64,000 nucleotides of DNA from Impatiens glandulifera (lineage: Eukaryota; Streptophyta; Magnoliopsida; Ericales; Balsaminaceae), in the NCBI RefSeq assembly GCF_907164915.1, contig NC_061869.1:40920840-40984839 (forward strand), written 5' to 3'. The notes beneath the pieces were generated by a model. The model saw nothing but the letters and a program-made list of their open reading frames with translations, did no database searches and was not told where the DNA came from. A program made the translations under genes and the position numbers. Positions 1 to 13,799 of this stretch are shown here, piece by piece; the stretch's first letter is position 1, and every line of letters starts with the position of its first letter.

Positions 1-614
1 ATGCTTAAATCATTTGTGGCAAGTAGTATGTCATCAACATACAAAATCAAAATAATATGTTGACTCCCAACAAATTTCTGATACACACATTCATCAACGA
101 CATTTACCTCGAAACCAAATTAGATGATATTTTAATAACATAGACGAGAAGCTTGTTTGAGCCCATAAATGGATTTTCTCAATTTACATACCATATGCTT
201 TGAGTCTTTCAACACAAAGTTTTCTGGTTGTACTATATAGATTGTTTCTTCAATGTCTCCATTGAGAAATGCTGTCTTGACATCCATTTGGTGAAGCTCC
301 ATATCAAACCGTGCAACGAATGCCATGATTGTCCTAAAAGAGTCATTCGATAAAACTTTAAAGTCAATCCCTTCCTTCTAAGAATAACCTTTTTTCTCCA
401 GACGAGCCTTATATTTGTCAACATTACCCTTTAAATCCCATTTGGTTTTAAAAATCCATTTACAACCAATAGATTTTTTTCCTTCTGGTAATGTGACAAG
501 TTCCCAAACTTTATTGTCTTGCATAGATTTATACTCTTCGTTCATTACACAAATCCACTTTTCAGAATTAGTATCCTTCATAGAATGTGGGAAGTTGATA
601 GGGTCATCTTCCAT
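1..614 (-). pseudogene. Copia reverse transcriptase, N-terminal two thirds (broken)
   Basis: The minus strand encodes the RT_2 (RVT_2) domain of Copia elements. The piece at 614-378 carries 'WELV.LP.GKK.IGCKWIFK' with 'YKARL', and the piece at 326-132 carries 'MDVKTAFLNGDIEE' and 'YGLKQAS'. A third piece at about 41-10 carries the catalytic YVDD (codons at 30-41) followed by 'ILL'. Stops separate the pieces, for example after 'LEKKGYS' and after 'ASRLCY', so no functional enzyme can be made. The catalytic YVDD itself is unchanged. The domain is cut by the window edge just after YVDD. RNase H would follow on the same strand. The domain identity is not in doubt. Confidence 0.93.
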
Positions 615-1039
615 TATATTACCACTATCCTCATTTTCTTGAAGAAAAACTATATAATTATTTGATATAGCAGTTCTCCTTTTTCTAGTGGATCATCTTA
701 AAAGCACTTGATCTTGAGATTGTTGAGTTTGTTCTTCATGAGTTTGTTCAACAATTTCTTGTTGCTCTTGATTTTTAACTTGATCATCAATAGGAATAAA
801 ATCTATATCAATGTCAATATCATTTGGGATATGAATCAAATCTTCTTAAATAAAAATTGTTGAATCTAAATTATCTTCAAAGACAAAGTTATTTCTCCCA
901 TCAAACTCAATATCCTAAAAAAATATTGTAGTTCCTGTCTCATATATTGTTTTTAACTTGGGATCATAAAATTTATATCCCCTTGATCGTTCAGAGTACC
1001 CAATAAAATAACTACTAACTGTTTTGGGATCAAATTTTC

Positions 1040-1720
1040 TTTCATTCGGCCTAAAAGCCTTGCCTCAGCAGGACATCCCCAAACATGAAAATGTTTTAAA
1101 CTAGGTTTACGACTAGTCCAAAGCTCATAAGGTGTTTTAGCAATTGCTTTAGTTGATACTCTATTTAAAATGTAGGCTCTAGTCTTTAGTGCCTATCCCT
1201 ATAGGGATTTTGGTAAAGTTGAACGACTAATCATACTCCTTACCATGTCCTTAAGAGTGCGATTACATCTTTCATCCACACCATTCATTCTAGGTGAACC
1301 AAGCATGGTGTATTGTGGGACAATCCCACACTCCTCTAGGTATTTGGCAAAAGGTCTTGGACGTTGTTCACCTAAACCATCATATCTACCGTAATATTCA
1401 CCACTACAGTTAGATTTGACTTTCTTTATTCTTTTATTGAGTTGGTTTGAATTTCAATTTTAAATGATTTGAACACATTCAATACCTTTGATTTTTCATG
1501 AATTAGAAATATATATGTATATCTTGATTAATCATTTATAAATGATACAAAATATTGTTGACCATTCCAAGAAGATGTAAAAAAATGGCCCATAAATGTC
1601 CGTATGTATCTACTCTAAGACGTCAATTGCCCTTATTACACATAATTTATTTTTTTTAGTTTGTTGTCCTTTAATGCATTCAATACATACATTAAAGTCT
1701 AAAAAATCATTTTTATCCAA
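1040..1720 (-). pseudogene. Copia integrase core and zinc-binding end (broken)
   Basis: On the minus strand the order is a Cys-pair motif 'C.EC.KG.QT' (about 1700-1670), the start of the DDE core 'HTDIYGPF' (about 1630-1605), 'FIND.SRY' (normally FIDDYSRY), a 'YGRYDG..EQRP.PFA.YLEE' block, and 'GSP.MNGVDERCNRTLK', which contains the catalytic Glu. The motif 'WGCP' closes the core. At the second catalytic position the usual D of 'S.GGEY' appears as N ('KSNCSGEY'), so the DDE triad is broken even apart from the stops and frameshifts. Integrase would insert the cDNA copy into the genome. It lies between protease and reverse transcriptase, as in Copia. Confidence 0.85.
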
Positions 1721-2245
1721 AATTCCTTCAGAAAACAAGTCTTTCAACTATATTTCTAGAGATATGTCCTAATCGCTTGTGACATAAGGAACTTGAATTT
1801 TCATTATTTGTTTTGCGCTTAGTACCATGTGATTCCACATTCAAGATTTCATTATAAGAAGCAATTGTTTCAAGCAAATAAAGATAATTATAAGCTATAA
1901 GTGAACCAGTTCCAACAACTTTAGATTTAATAGATAAAGTTAAATTTCCATTTCCAAATGAACAATGATATCCCAATTTGTCCATACAAAAATATAAATC
2001 AAATTATGTCTAAATGACGGTACAACAAAAGTATCCATTAAATCCAAATAACAGTCTAAAATGCACGATTGCTTCCACTTCCACTTCTACCGATTTCCCA
2101 TCTCCCACATATATGCGTTTTTCAGCATCAATTGGTCTTCGGTAATTCAGGGAACCCTGCAATAAAACACATATATTAACAGTAACACCAGAGTCTAACC
2201 ACCAAGTTTTCTTGGTACTGAAGCTAAATTAACTTTCTTAGCATG
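1721..2245 (-). pseudogene. Copia aspartic protease and gag-pre-integrase (broken)
   Basis: Just downstream of gag the minus strand gives 'TWWLDSG', with the LDSG codons at 2187-2198. This is the retropepsin active site of Copia elements and the D-S-G is intact. A conserved 'YVGDGK.VEVE' follows at about 2110-2070. The open stretch 1985-1728 gives 'LGY.CSFGNG', 'VGTGSL' and then the gag-pre-integrase hallmark 'L.HKRLGHIS', with Cys in place of the usual Trp before HKR. Frames change between the two parts, so the polyprotein is broken. The protease would cut the Gag-Pol polyprotein in the virus-like particle. Confidence 0.85.
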
Positions 2246-3001
2246 CCAAATACGGTACTCAGGACATTCTTTCTTTTGATGTCAATTCTTCTTACAAAAC
2301 AAACAACTCTTATCAATTTTAACTTGAGTTTTAGCTTGAGTTTGTTTCTTTTGTGCTAGAAATTTATCTTTAGCAAACTCATTTTTCCTCTTTATACCCC
2401 TTTCTTTAGAGGTGCTTGCCAAATGAGCACTTTTTGTCTTGTTTTGTTTAAATCTCTCTTTCTCTTGTACACAAAATGAAATGAGATCATTAAGAGACAA
2501 TTTCTCTTTTTGACAGTTAGAACTGACCTGAAATTGACTGAATTGATCAGGACTCTCGAGTTTGAGTGCTTTCAACATAGAAGCAACATTAGACATCTCC
2601 TTTATGTTTTTCTTACCTTTAAACTTCATTGAAATTAGTCTCTTTAAAAGAGTGCTAGTTTCTGCTTTATCACTTTTTTCAAAGTACTTTTCGATTTTGG
2701 CAAGGAAATTTTTGGCATTAGTTATCTCATCAGATACCGCACCCTTAAAAGCCTCAGGTATGCCATGCTTTATGATCATAAGACTCAAACGATTAGAACG
2801 TTACCACTCTTCATATATTCTCTTATCATGAAAGTTACTATCATCCGTAGTAGGAGTGAGCTCATCCATTCTAAACAACAAATTGATATCCATGCATCCG
2901 AGAACAATAAGAATGCTCTCTTTCCAATCCTATAAATTACTTCCATTAAGGATCAAAATCGAATTAGCATTAGAAGATACAGTAACAACAGTTGTACTCA
3001 T
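2246..3001 (-). pseudogene. Copia Gag (UBN2-type) with CCHC knuckle, interrupted
   Basis: An ATG at 3001 (minus strand) opens 'MSTTVVTVSSNANSI', followed by the Copia Gag pattern 'L.GSNL.DWKE...LG.MD', 'F...S.KAE.STLLK.L', 'MK.KGK.NI.EM' and 'LS.NDLISFCVQEKER'. A CX2CX4HX4C zinc knuckle (C-LF-C, then H-QKKE-C) ends it at about 2300-2255. In-frame stops fall at the Q of 'NLQDW', after 'YEEW' and inside the zinc knuckle. Short in-frame losses are likely near 'NIKEM' and 'ESPDQF' compared with the family. Gag packages the element RNA. I chose this start because it is the first ATG before the conserved block and stays in its frame. Confidence 0.85.
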
Positions 3002-5352
3002 AAATAAAAAAAAATATTAAGAAATTACATTAATAACATGCTCATGACTATAATATTAAGTAACAATTAAATTCAAATTATGATTTATCCCATCTCAAAA
3101 TACTTAACACAACATTAACATTTTAACATTTTGTCAATTTTAAAATGTTTTAAAATGTTTCTTTACATTTGAAACTTTAAATTTTGATATTTCGTCTCCG
3201 ATGAAAAATCTTGATCAATTTTGACATTTTGTAACTTTTAAAATGTCTTGAAATTGTTTTTTCACTAAAACAGTTTCAACTTACTTCGTCACATTTGAAA
3301 CATTGATCAATTATAACATTTTGTCACTTTTAAAATGTTTTAGAATGTTTCGTAACATTTAAAACTTTGAATTTTGATATTTCATCTCTGATGAAATATC
3401 TTGATAATTTTGACATTTTGTCACTTTTAAAATATCTTGAAATTGTTTTGTCACTTTTAAAACATTTTCAACTTGTTTCCTCACATTTGAAATTTGATCA
3501 ATTTTAACATTTTTTTACTTTTAAATTATTTTAGAATGATTCGCCACTTTTTAAATATTTCAAATTGTTTACTCACGTTTGAAACATTGAATTTTGATAT
3601 TTCGACTCCTATGAAATATCTCGATCTTTTTTGACATTTTGTCACTTTTAAAATGTATTGAAATTGTTTTGTCACTTTTAAAATATTTTCAACTTGTTTC
3701 GTCACATTTGAAACTTTGATAAAATTTCATTTTGTCACTTTGAAAATATTTTGAAATTGTTGTCACTTTTAAAACATTTTCAAATTGTTTCGTCATCTTT
3801 GAAACTTTGATCAATTTTAATATTTTGTTACTTTTAAAATGTGTCAGAATATTTCGTCAATTTTGAAACATTTTTAAATTGTTTCGTCACGTTTGAAACA
3901 TTGAATTTTGATATTTCGTCTCCCATGAAATATATTGATCAATTTTGATATTTTGTCACTTTAATGTCTTGAAATTGTTTTGTCACTTTTAAAACATTTT
4001 CAACTTGTTTCATCACATTTGAAACTTTGAACAAATATAACATTTTGTCACTTTTAAAATGTTTTAGAATGTTTCGTTACATTTGAAACTTTGAATTTTG
4101 ATATATCGTTTCCCATGAAATATCTTGATCTATTTTGACATTTTATCACTTTTAAAATGTCTTGAAATTGTTTAGTCACTTTTAAAATATTTTCAATTTA
4201 TTTCGTCACATATGAAATTTGGATCAATTTTAACATTTTGTCACTTTTAAAATGTTTTGAAATTGTTTTGTCACTTTTAAAACATTTTAAACTTGTTTCG
4301 TCCTATTTGAAACTTTGATCAATTTTAACATTTTGTTACTTTTAAATTGTTTTAGAATGTTTTGTAACTTTTATTTCAAATTGTTTGGTCATGTTTGAAA
4401 CTTTAAATTTTGATATTTATTTTCCCATGAAATATCTTGATCTATTTTGACGTTTTGTCACTTTTAAAATGTCTTGAAATTATTTTATCACTTTTAAAAT
4501 ATTTTCAACTTTTTCGTCACATTTGAAACATTGATCAATTTTAACATTTTATGACTTTTAAAATGTTTTATCACTTTTAAAACTTTTTCAAATTGTTTCA
4601 TCACCTTTGAAACTTTGATTGATTTTAACATTTTGTTAGTTTTAAAATGTGTTAGAATGTTTCGTCAATTTTTAAATATTTTCAAATTATTTCGTCTCGT
4701 TTGAAACATTGAATGTTGATATTTCGTCACCCATGAGATATCTTGATCAATTTTGACATTTTTTTCACTTTTAAAATGTCTTGAAATTGGTTTTGTCACT
4801 TTTAAAACATTTTCAACTTGTTTCATCACATTTGAAACTTTGACAAATTTTAACATTTTGTAACTTTTAAAATGTTTTAGAATGTTCCGTTACATTTGAA
4901 ACTTTGAATTTTGATATTACGTTTCCTACGAAATATTTTGATCAATTTTAACATTTGGTCACTTTTAAAATGTTTTGAAATTGTTTTGTCACTTTTAAAA
5001 CATTTTCAACTTGTTTCTTCACATTTGAAACTGTGATCAATTTTAACATATTGTTACTTTTAAATTTTTTTAGATTATTTCTTCAGTTTTAAAATATTTC
5101 AAATTGTTTGGTCACGTTTGAAACAATATATTTTTATTCTTCGTCTACAATGAAATATCATGATCAATTTTGACATTTTGTCACTTTTAAAATGTTTTGA
5201 AATTGTTTTTGTCACTTTTAAAACATTTTCAAATTATTTCGTCATATTTGAAACTTTGATCAATTTTAACATTTTGTTACTTTTAAAATGTGTTAGAATG
5301 TTTCGTCTCTTTTGAAACATTTTCAAATTGTTTCGCCACGTTTGATGCATTG

Positions 5353-8300
5353 AATTTTAATATTTCGTCTCCCATGAAATATCTTGATCAATTTTGACAT
5401 TTTGTCACTTTTAAAATGTGTTTCAATTGTTTTGTCACTTTTAAAACATTTCCAACTTGTTTCGTCAAATTTTAAACTTTGATCAAATTTAACATTTTGT
5501 CACTATTAAAATGTTTTGGAATGTTTCGTTACTTTTGAAAATTTGAATTTTTATATTTCGTTTCCCATGAAATATCTTGATCTATTTTGACATTTTGTCA
5601 CTTTTAAAATATTTTCAACTTATTTTGTCATATACGAAACTTTAATCAATTTTAAAATTTTGTCACTTTTAAAATGTTTTAGAATGTTTCTTTACATTTG
5701 AAATTTTGAATTTTGGTATTTCGTTTCCCATAAAATATCTTGATTTATTTTGATATTTTGTCACTTTTAAAATTTCTTGAATTTTTTTTATCACTTTTCA
5801 AACATTTTCATCTTGTTTCGTCACATTTGAAACATTGATCAAATTTAACATTGTGTCACTTTTAAAAAGTTTTAGAATGTTTCATTACATTTATAACTTT
5901 GAATTTTAATATTTCGTCTCCCATGAAATATCTTGATTAATTTTGACATTTTGTCACTTTTAAAATGTGTTTCAATTGTTTTGTCACTTTTAAAACATTT
6001 CCAACTTGTTTCGTCAAATTTTAAACTTTGATCAAATTTAACATTTTGTCACTATTAAAATGTTTTGGAATGTTTCGTTATTTTTGAAATTTTGAATTTT
6101 CATATTTCGTTTCCCATGAAATATCTTGATCTATTTTGACATTTTGTCACTTTTAAAATATTTTCAACTTATTTTGTCATATACGAAACTTTAATCAATT
6201 TTAAAATTTTGTCACTTTTAAAATGTTTTAGAATGTTTCTTTAAATTTGAAATTTTGAATTTTGGTATTTCGTTTCCCATAAAATATCTTGATTTATTTT
6301 GATATTTTGTCACTTTTAAAATTTCTTGAATTTTTTTTTTATCACTTTTCAAATATTTTCAACTTGTTTCGTCACATTTGAAACATTGATCAAATTTAAC
6401 ATTGTGTCACTTTTAAAAAGTTTTAGAATGTTTCATTACATTTATAACTTTGAATTTTAATATTTCGTCTCCCATGAAATATCTTGATTAATTTTGACAT
6501 TTTGTCACTTTTAAAATGTGTTTCAATTGTTTTGTCACTTTTAAAACATTTCCAACTTGTTTCGTCAAATTTTAAACTTTGATCAAATTTAACATTTTGT
6601 CACTATTAAAATGTTTTGGAATGTTTCGTTACTTTTGAAAATTTGAATTTTTATATTTCGTTTCCATGAAATATCTTGATCTATTTTGACATTTTGTCAC
6701 TTTTAAAATATTTTCAACTTATTTTGTCATATACGAAACTTTAATCAATTTTAAAATTTTGTCACTTTTAAAATGTTTTAGAATGTTTCTTTACATTTGA
6801 AAATTTGAATTTTGGTATTTCGTTTCCCATAAAATATCTTGATTTATTTTGATATTTTGTCACTTTTAATATTTCTTGAATTTTTTTTATCACTTTTCAA
6901 ACATTTTCAACTTGTTTCGTCACATTTGAAACATTGATCAAATTTAACATTGTGTCACATTTAAAAAGTTTTAGAATGTTTCATTACATTTAAAACTTTG
7001 AATTTTAATATTTCGTCTCCCATGAAATATCTTGATCAATTTTGACATTTTGTCACTTTTAAAATGTGTTTCAATTGTTTTGTCACTTTTAAAACATTTC
7101 CAACTTGTTTCGTCAAATTTTAAACTTTGATCAAATTTAACATTTTGTCACTATTAAAATGTTTTGGAATGTTTCGTTACTTTTGAAAATTTGAATTTTT
7201 ATATTTCGTTTCCCATGAAATATCTTGATCTATTTTGATATTTTGTCACTTTTAAAATATTTTCAACTTATTTTGTCATATACGAAACTTTAATCAATTT
7301 TAAAATTTTGTCACTTTTAAAATGTTTTAGAATGTTTCTTTACATTTGAAATTTTGAATTTTGGTATTTCGTTTCCCATAAAATATCTTGATTTATTTTG
7401 ATATTTTGTCACTTTTAAAATTTCTTGAATTTTTTTTTATCACTTTTCAAACATTTTCATCTTGTTTCGTCACATTTGAAACATTGATCAAATTTAACAT
7501 TGTGTCACTTTTAAAAAGTTTTAGAATGTTTCATTACATTTATAACTTTGAATTTTAATATTTCGTCTCCCATGAAATATCTTGATTAATTTTGACATTT
7601 TGTCACTTTTAAAATGTGTTTCAATTGTTTTGTCACTTTTAAAACATTTCCAACTTGTTTCGTCAAATTTTAAACTTTGATCAAATTTAACATTTTGTCA
7701 CTATTAAAATGTTTTGGAATGTTTCGTTATTTTTGAAATTTTGAATTTTTATATTTCGTTTCCCATGAAATATCTTGATCTATTTTGACATTTTGTCACT
7801 TTTAAAATATTTTCAACTTATTTTGTCATATACGAAACTTTAATCAATTTTAAAATTTTGCCACTTTTAAAATGTTTTAGAATGTTTCTTTAAATTTGAA
7901 ATTTTGAATTTTGGTATTTCGTTTCCCATAAAATATCTTGATTTATTTTGATATTTTGTCACTTTTAAAATTTCTTGAATTTTTTTTTTATCACTTTTCA
8001 AACATTTTCAACTTGTTTCGTCACATTTGAAACATTGATCAAATTTAACATTGTGTCACTTTTAAAAAGTTTTAGAATGTTTCATTACATTTATAACTTT
8101 GAATTTTAATATTTCGTCTCCCATGAAATATCTTGATTAATTTTGACATTTTGTCACTTTTAAAATGTGTTTCAATTGTTTTGTCACTTTTAAAACATTT
8201 CCAACTTGTTTCGTCAAATTTTAAACTTTGATCAAATTTAACATTTTGTCACTATTAAAATATTTTGGAATGTTTCGTTATTTTTGAAATTTTGAATTTT

Positions 8301-9765
8301 TATATTTCGTTTCCCATGAAATATCTTGATCTATTTTGACATTTTGTCACTTTTAAAATATTTTCAACTTATTTTGTCATATACGAAACTTTAATCAATT
8401 TTAAAATTTTGTCACTTTTAAAATGTTTTAGAATGTTTCTTTAAATTTGAAATTTTGAATTTTGGTATTTCGTTTCCCATAAAATATCTTGATTTATTTT
8501 GATATTTTGTCACTTTTAAAATTTCTTGAATTTTTTTTTATCACTTTTCAAACATTTTCAACTTGTTTCGTCACATTTGAAACATTGATCAAATTTAACA
8601 TTGTGTCACTTTTAAAAAGTTTTAGAATGTTTCATTACATTTAAAACTTTGAATTTTAATATTTCGTCTCCCATGAAATATCTTGATCAATTTTGACATT
8701 TTGTCACTTTTAAAATGTGTTTCAATTGTTTTGTCACTTTTAAAATATTTCCAAATTGTTTCGTCAAATTTTAAACTTTGATCAAATTTAACATTTTATC
8801 ACTAGTAAAATGTTTTGGAATGTTTCGTTACTTTTGAAAATTTGAATTTTTATATTTCGTTTCCCATGAAATATCTTGATCTATTTTGACATTTTGTCAC
8901 TTTTAAAATATTTTCAACTTATTTTGTCATTTACGAAACTTTAATCAATTTTAAAATTTTGTCACTTTTAAAATGTTTTAGAATGTTTCTTTACATTTGA
9001 AATTTTGAATTTTGGTATTTCGTTTCCCATAAAATATCTTGATTTATTTTGATATTTTGTCACTTTTAATATTTCTTGAATTTTTTTTTATCACTTTTCA
9101 AACATTTTCAACTTGTTTCGTCACATTTGAAACATTGATCAAATTTAACATTGTGTCACTTTTAAAAAGTTTTAGAATGTTTCATTACATTTAAAACTTT
9201 GAATTTTAATATTTCGTCTCTCATGAAATATCTTGATCAATTTTGACATTTTGTCACTTTTAAAATGTGTTTCAATTGTTTTGTCACTTTTAAAACATTT
9301 CCAACTTGTTTCGTCAAATTTTAAACTTTGATCAAATTTAACATTTTGTCACTATTAAAATGTTTTGGAATGTTTCGTTACTTTTGAAAATTTGAATTTT
9401 TATATTTCGTTTCCCATGAAATATCTTGATCTATTTTGACATTTTGTCACTTTTAAAATATATTCAACTTATTTTGTCATATACGAAACTTTAATCAATT
9501 TTAAAATTTTGTCACTTTTAAATTGTTTTAGAATGTTTCTTTACATTTGAAATTTTGAATTTTGGTATTTCGTTTCCCATAAAATATCTTGATTATTTTG
9601 ATATTTTGTCACTTTTAATATTTCTTGGATTTTTTTTTTATCACTTTTCAAACATTTTCAACTTGTTTCGTCACATTTGAAACATTGATCAAATTTAACA
9701 TTGTGTCACTTTTAAAAAGTTTTAGAATGTTTCATTACATTTAAAACTTTGAATTTTAATATTTC
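5353..9765. repeat. 550-bp higher-order repeat array, 8 copies
   Basis: A block starting near 'GAATTTTAATATTTCGTCTCC' recurs with near-constant spacing. The marker TTCGTCAAAT is found at 5461, 6010, 6561, 7109, 7659, 8210, 8760 and 9310, giving steps of 549, 551, 548, 550, 551, 550 and 550. Copies differ by a few substitutions and by the length of one T-run after 'TTCTTGAA'. They are far more alike than the surrounding satellite, so this is a recent amplification. The right end fades at about 9765 into ordinary satellite. Confidence 0.95.
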
Positions 9766-10547
9766 GTTTCCCTTGAAATATCTTTATCTATTTTGACATT
9801 TTGTCACTTTTAAAATGTCTTGATGTTTTTTTGTTACTTTTAAAACATTTTTAACTTATTTCGTCACATCTGAAACTTTGATCAATTTTAACAATTTGTC
9901 ACATTCAAAACATTTTCAAATTATTTCATCACCTTTGAAACTTTAATTATTTTAACATTTTGTTAGTTTTTAAATGTTTTAGAATGTTTCGTTACATTTG
10001 AAACTTTGAAATTTCATATTTCGTCTCCCATGAAATATCTGATCTAATTTGAGATTTTATCACATTTAAATTGTCTTAAATTGTTTTATCACTTTTACCA
10101 CATTTTCAAATTGTTTCTTCATATTTGAAACTTTGATGATCAATTTTCATTTTGTCACTTTTAAAACACTTTCAAATTGTTTTGTCATATTTGAAACTTT
10201 GATCAATTTTAACATTTTGTTAATTTTAAAATGTGTTAGAATGTTTCGTAACGTTTGAAATATTTTCAATTTGTTTCGTCACGTTTGAAACATTGAATTT
10301 TGAGATTTCGTCTCTCATGAAATATCTTGATCAATTTTGTCATTTTGTCACTTTTAAAATGTCTTGAAATTGTTTTATTAGTTTTAAAACATTTTTCAAC
10401 TTGTTTCGTCACATTTGAAACTTTGATCAATTTTAACATGTTGTTACTTTTAAAACAAGTTAGAAAGGTTTGTCACTTTTAAAACATTTTCAATTTGTTT
10501 CGTCACGTTTGAAACATTTAATTTTGATATTTTGTCTCCCATTAAAT

Positions 10548-10705
10548 ATATTAATCCTACTTTCCTAGCATCTAATTTTCTTTGTGATATCAAATTGGAT
10601 AATAAGAAGAATACGCACACCGTATCTACTTAGATAATATATCTAACAAGTCGTTAAAACTAGCTGCATGAAGTTGTGCTCGGAGATCCAACAACTTGAG
10701 CATTT
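10548..10705. other. Short non-satellite insert inside the satellite
   Basis: Between two stretches of normal satellite lies about 150 bp with different composition ('CCTACTTTCCTAGCATC...' to '...GGAGATCCAACAACTTGAGC'). It has no long ORF, terminal repeats or similarity to the LTRs that I can see. It may be a remnant of an old insertion or of the original locus. Confidence 0.6.
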
Positions 10706-11559
10706 TTAACATTGTGTCACTTTTAAAATGTTTTAAAAATGTTGTTACTTTTAAAACATTTTCAAATTGTTTCGTCACATTTAACACTATGATCAATTTT
10801 ACATTTTGTTACTTTTAAAAGGTGTTAGATTGTTTCGTCACTTTTGAAACATTTTAAAATTTGTTCGTCACGTTTGAAAGATTGAATTTTGATATTTCGT
10901 CACCCAAGATATATTTTGATCAATTTTGACATTTTGTCACTTTTAAAATGTCTTGAAATTGTGTTGTCACTTTTAAAACATTTTAAACTTGTTTCGTCAC
11001 ATTTGAAACATTGATCAATTTTAACATTTTGTCACACTAAAAATATTTTAGAATTTTCCTTACATTTGAAACTTTGAATTTTTATATTTCATCTCTGATG
11101 AAATATCTTGATCTTTTATATTTTGTCACCTTTAAAATGTCTTGAAATTGTTTTTTCATTTTTAAAATTGTTTCAACTTGTTTAGTCACATTTGAAACTT
11201 TGATCAATTTTTTACATTTTGTCACTTTTAAAATGTTTTAGAATGTTTCATTACATTTAAAACTTTGAATTTACATATTTCATCTCCGATGAAATATCTT
11301 GATCAATTTTGACATTTTGTCACTTTTAAAATATCTTAAAATTGTTTAGTCACTTTTAAAATATTTTCAACTTGTTTAGTCACATTTTAAACTTTGATCA
11401 ATTTAAACATTTTGTTACTTTAAAAACGTGTTAGAATGGTTCGTTACTTTTGAAACATTTTAAAATTATTTTATCACGTTTGAAATATTTAATTTTTATA
11501 TTTCGTCTCCCATGAAAATATTTGGATCATTTTTGACATTTTATCACTTTTAAAATGTC

Positions 11560-13080
11560 TTGAAATTATTTTGTCACTTTTAAAACATTTTCAACTTGTT
11601 TCATCACATTTAAAACTTTAATCAATTTTAACACTTTGTTACTTTTAAAATGTGTTAGAATGTTTCGTCACTTTTAAAACATTTTCAAATTTTTTTTCAC
11701 GTTTGAAACATTGAATTTATATATTTCGTCTCCCATGAAATATCATGATTATTTTTAACATTTTATAACTTTTAAAATATTTTGTCACTTTTAAAACATT
11801 TTCAACTTCTTTCGTCTCATTTGAATCTTTGATCAATTTTAACATTTTGTCACTCTTAAAATGTTTTAGATTTTTTCGTTACATTTGAAACTTTGAATTT
11901 TGATATTTCGTCCCCATGAAATATCTTGATCAATTTTGACATTTTCTCACTTTTAAAATGTCTTGAAATTGTTTTGTCACTTATAAAATATTTTCAACTT
12001 GTATTGTCACATTTGAAACTTTGATCTATTTTAACATTTTGTTATTTTACAATGTTTAAGAATGTTTGTTACATTTGAAACTTCAATTTTGATATTACGT
12101 CTCCCATGAAATATCTTGATCAATTTGACATTTTTTCACTTTAAAATGTCTTGAAATTGTTTTGTGACTTTTAAAACATTTTGAACTTGTTTCGTCACAT
12201 TTGAAATTTTTATCAATTTTAACATTTTTCACTTTTAAAATGTTTTGAAATTGTTTTGACATTTTAAAAATATTTTAAAATTATTTCTTCACATTTGAAA
12301 CTTTGATCTATTTTAACATTTTTGTTATTTTACAATGTTTAAGATTGTTTGTTACATTTGAAACTTTCAATTTTGATATTACGTCTCCCATGAAATATCT
12401 TGATCAATTTTGATATTTTTTCACTTTAAAATGTCTAGAAATTGTTTTGTGACTTTTAAAACATTTTGAACTTGTTTTGACACATTTGAAATTTTGATCA
12501 ATTTTAACATTTTATCACTTTTAAAATGTCTTGAAATTATTTTGTCACTTTTAAAACATTTTCAACTTGTTTCGTCACATTTAAAACTTTAATCAATTTT
12601 AACACTTTGTTACTTTTAAAATGTGTTAGAATGTTTCGTCACTTTTAAAACATTTTCAAATTTTTTTCACGTTTGAAACATTGAACTTATATATTTCGTC
12701 TCCCATGAAATATCATGATTATTTTTAACATTTTATAACTTTTAAAATATTTTGTCACTTTTAAAACATTTTCAACTTCTTTCGTCTCATTTGAAACTTT
12801 GATCAATTTTAACATTTTGTCACTCTTAAAATGTTTTGGATTTTTTCGTTACATTTGAAACTTTGAATTTTGATATTTCGTCCCCATGAAATATCTTGAT
12901 CAATTTTGACATTTTCTCACTTTTAAAATGTCTTGAAATTGTTTTGTCACTTATAAAATATTTTCAACTTGTATTGTCACATTTGAAACTTTGATCTATT
13001 TTAACATTTTGTTATTTTACAATGTTTAAGAATGTTTGTTACATTTGAAACTTCAATTTTGATATTACATCTCCCATGAA
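11560..13080. repeat. Tandem duplication, 971-bp offset, with ~284-bp sub-repeat
   Basis: A stretch around 11600-12060 recurs at about 12570-13030 with an offset of 971 bp; the shared marker ACACTTTGT lies at 11631 and 12602. A sub-block marked by AATGTTTAAG lies at 12051, 12334, 13021, 13304, 13589, 14257 and 14541, with local steps of 283-285 bp. Confidence 0.8.
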
Positions 13081-13799
13081 ATATCTTGATCAATTTTGAC
13101 ATTTTTTCACTTTAAAATGTCTTGAAATTGTTTTGTCACTTTTAAAATATTTTTAACTTGTTTGTCACATTTGAAATTTTGATCAATTTTAAAATTTTGT
13201 CACTTTTAAACTGTTTTGAAATTATTTTGTCATTTTTAAAATATTTTAAAATTATTTCGTCACATTTGAAACTTTGATCAATTTTAACATTTTGTTATTT
13301 TACAATGTTTAAGAATGTTGGTTACATTTGAAACTTTCAATTTTGATATTACGTCTCCCATGAAATATCTTGATCAATTTTGATATTTTTTGCACTTTAA
13401 AATGTCTAGAAATAGTTTTGTGACGTTTAAAACATTTTGAACTTGTTTCGTCACATTTGGAATTTTGATCAATTTTAACATTTTGTCACTTTTAAACTGT
13501 TTTGAAATTGTTTTGTCATTTTAAAATATTTTAAAATTATTTCGTCACATTTGAAACTTTGATCTATTTTAACATTTTGTTATTTTACAATGTTTAAGAA
13601 TGTTTGTTACATTTAAAATTTTCAATTTTGATATTACGTCTCCCATGAAATATCTTGATCAATTTTGACATTTTTTCACTTTATAATGTCTTGAAATTGT
13701 TTTGTGACTTTTAAAACATTTTGAACTTGTTTCATCACATTTGTAACTTTGATTAATTTTAACATTTTTTCAATTTTAAAACATTTTAAAATGTTTCGT

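Larger units (their letters stand above)
1..3111 (-). mobile_element. Decayed Ty1/Copia retrotransposon, 3' part beyond the window
   Basis: Read on the minus strand, this interval gives gag, protease, gag-pre-integrase, integrase and reverse transcriptase in that order, which is the Ty1/Copia order. The Gypsy order would put integrase last. The element enters the window in the middle of reverse transcriptase, so RNase H and the 3' LTR lie to the left of base 1. No LTR or primer-binding site is recognisable at the right end. The likely untranslated leader (3002-3111) runs directly into the satellite. Every domain has in-frame stops, many explicable as C-to-T changes (CAG to TAG, CAA to TAA), as expected for an old methylated copy. 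The type is certain; the limits are approximate. Confidence 0.9.
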
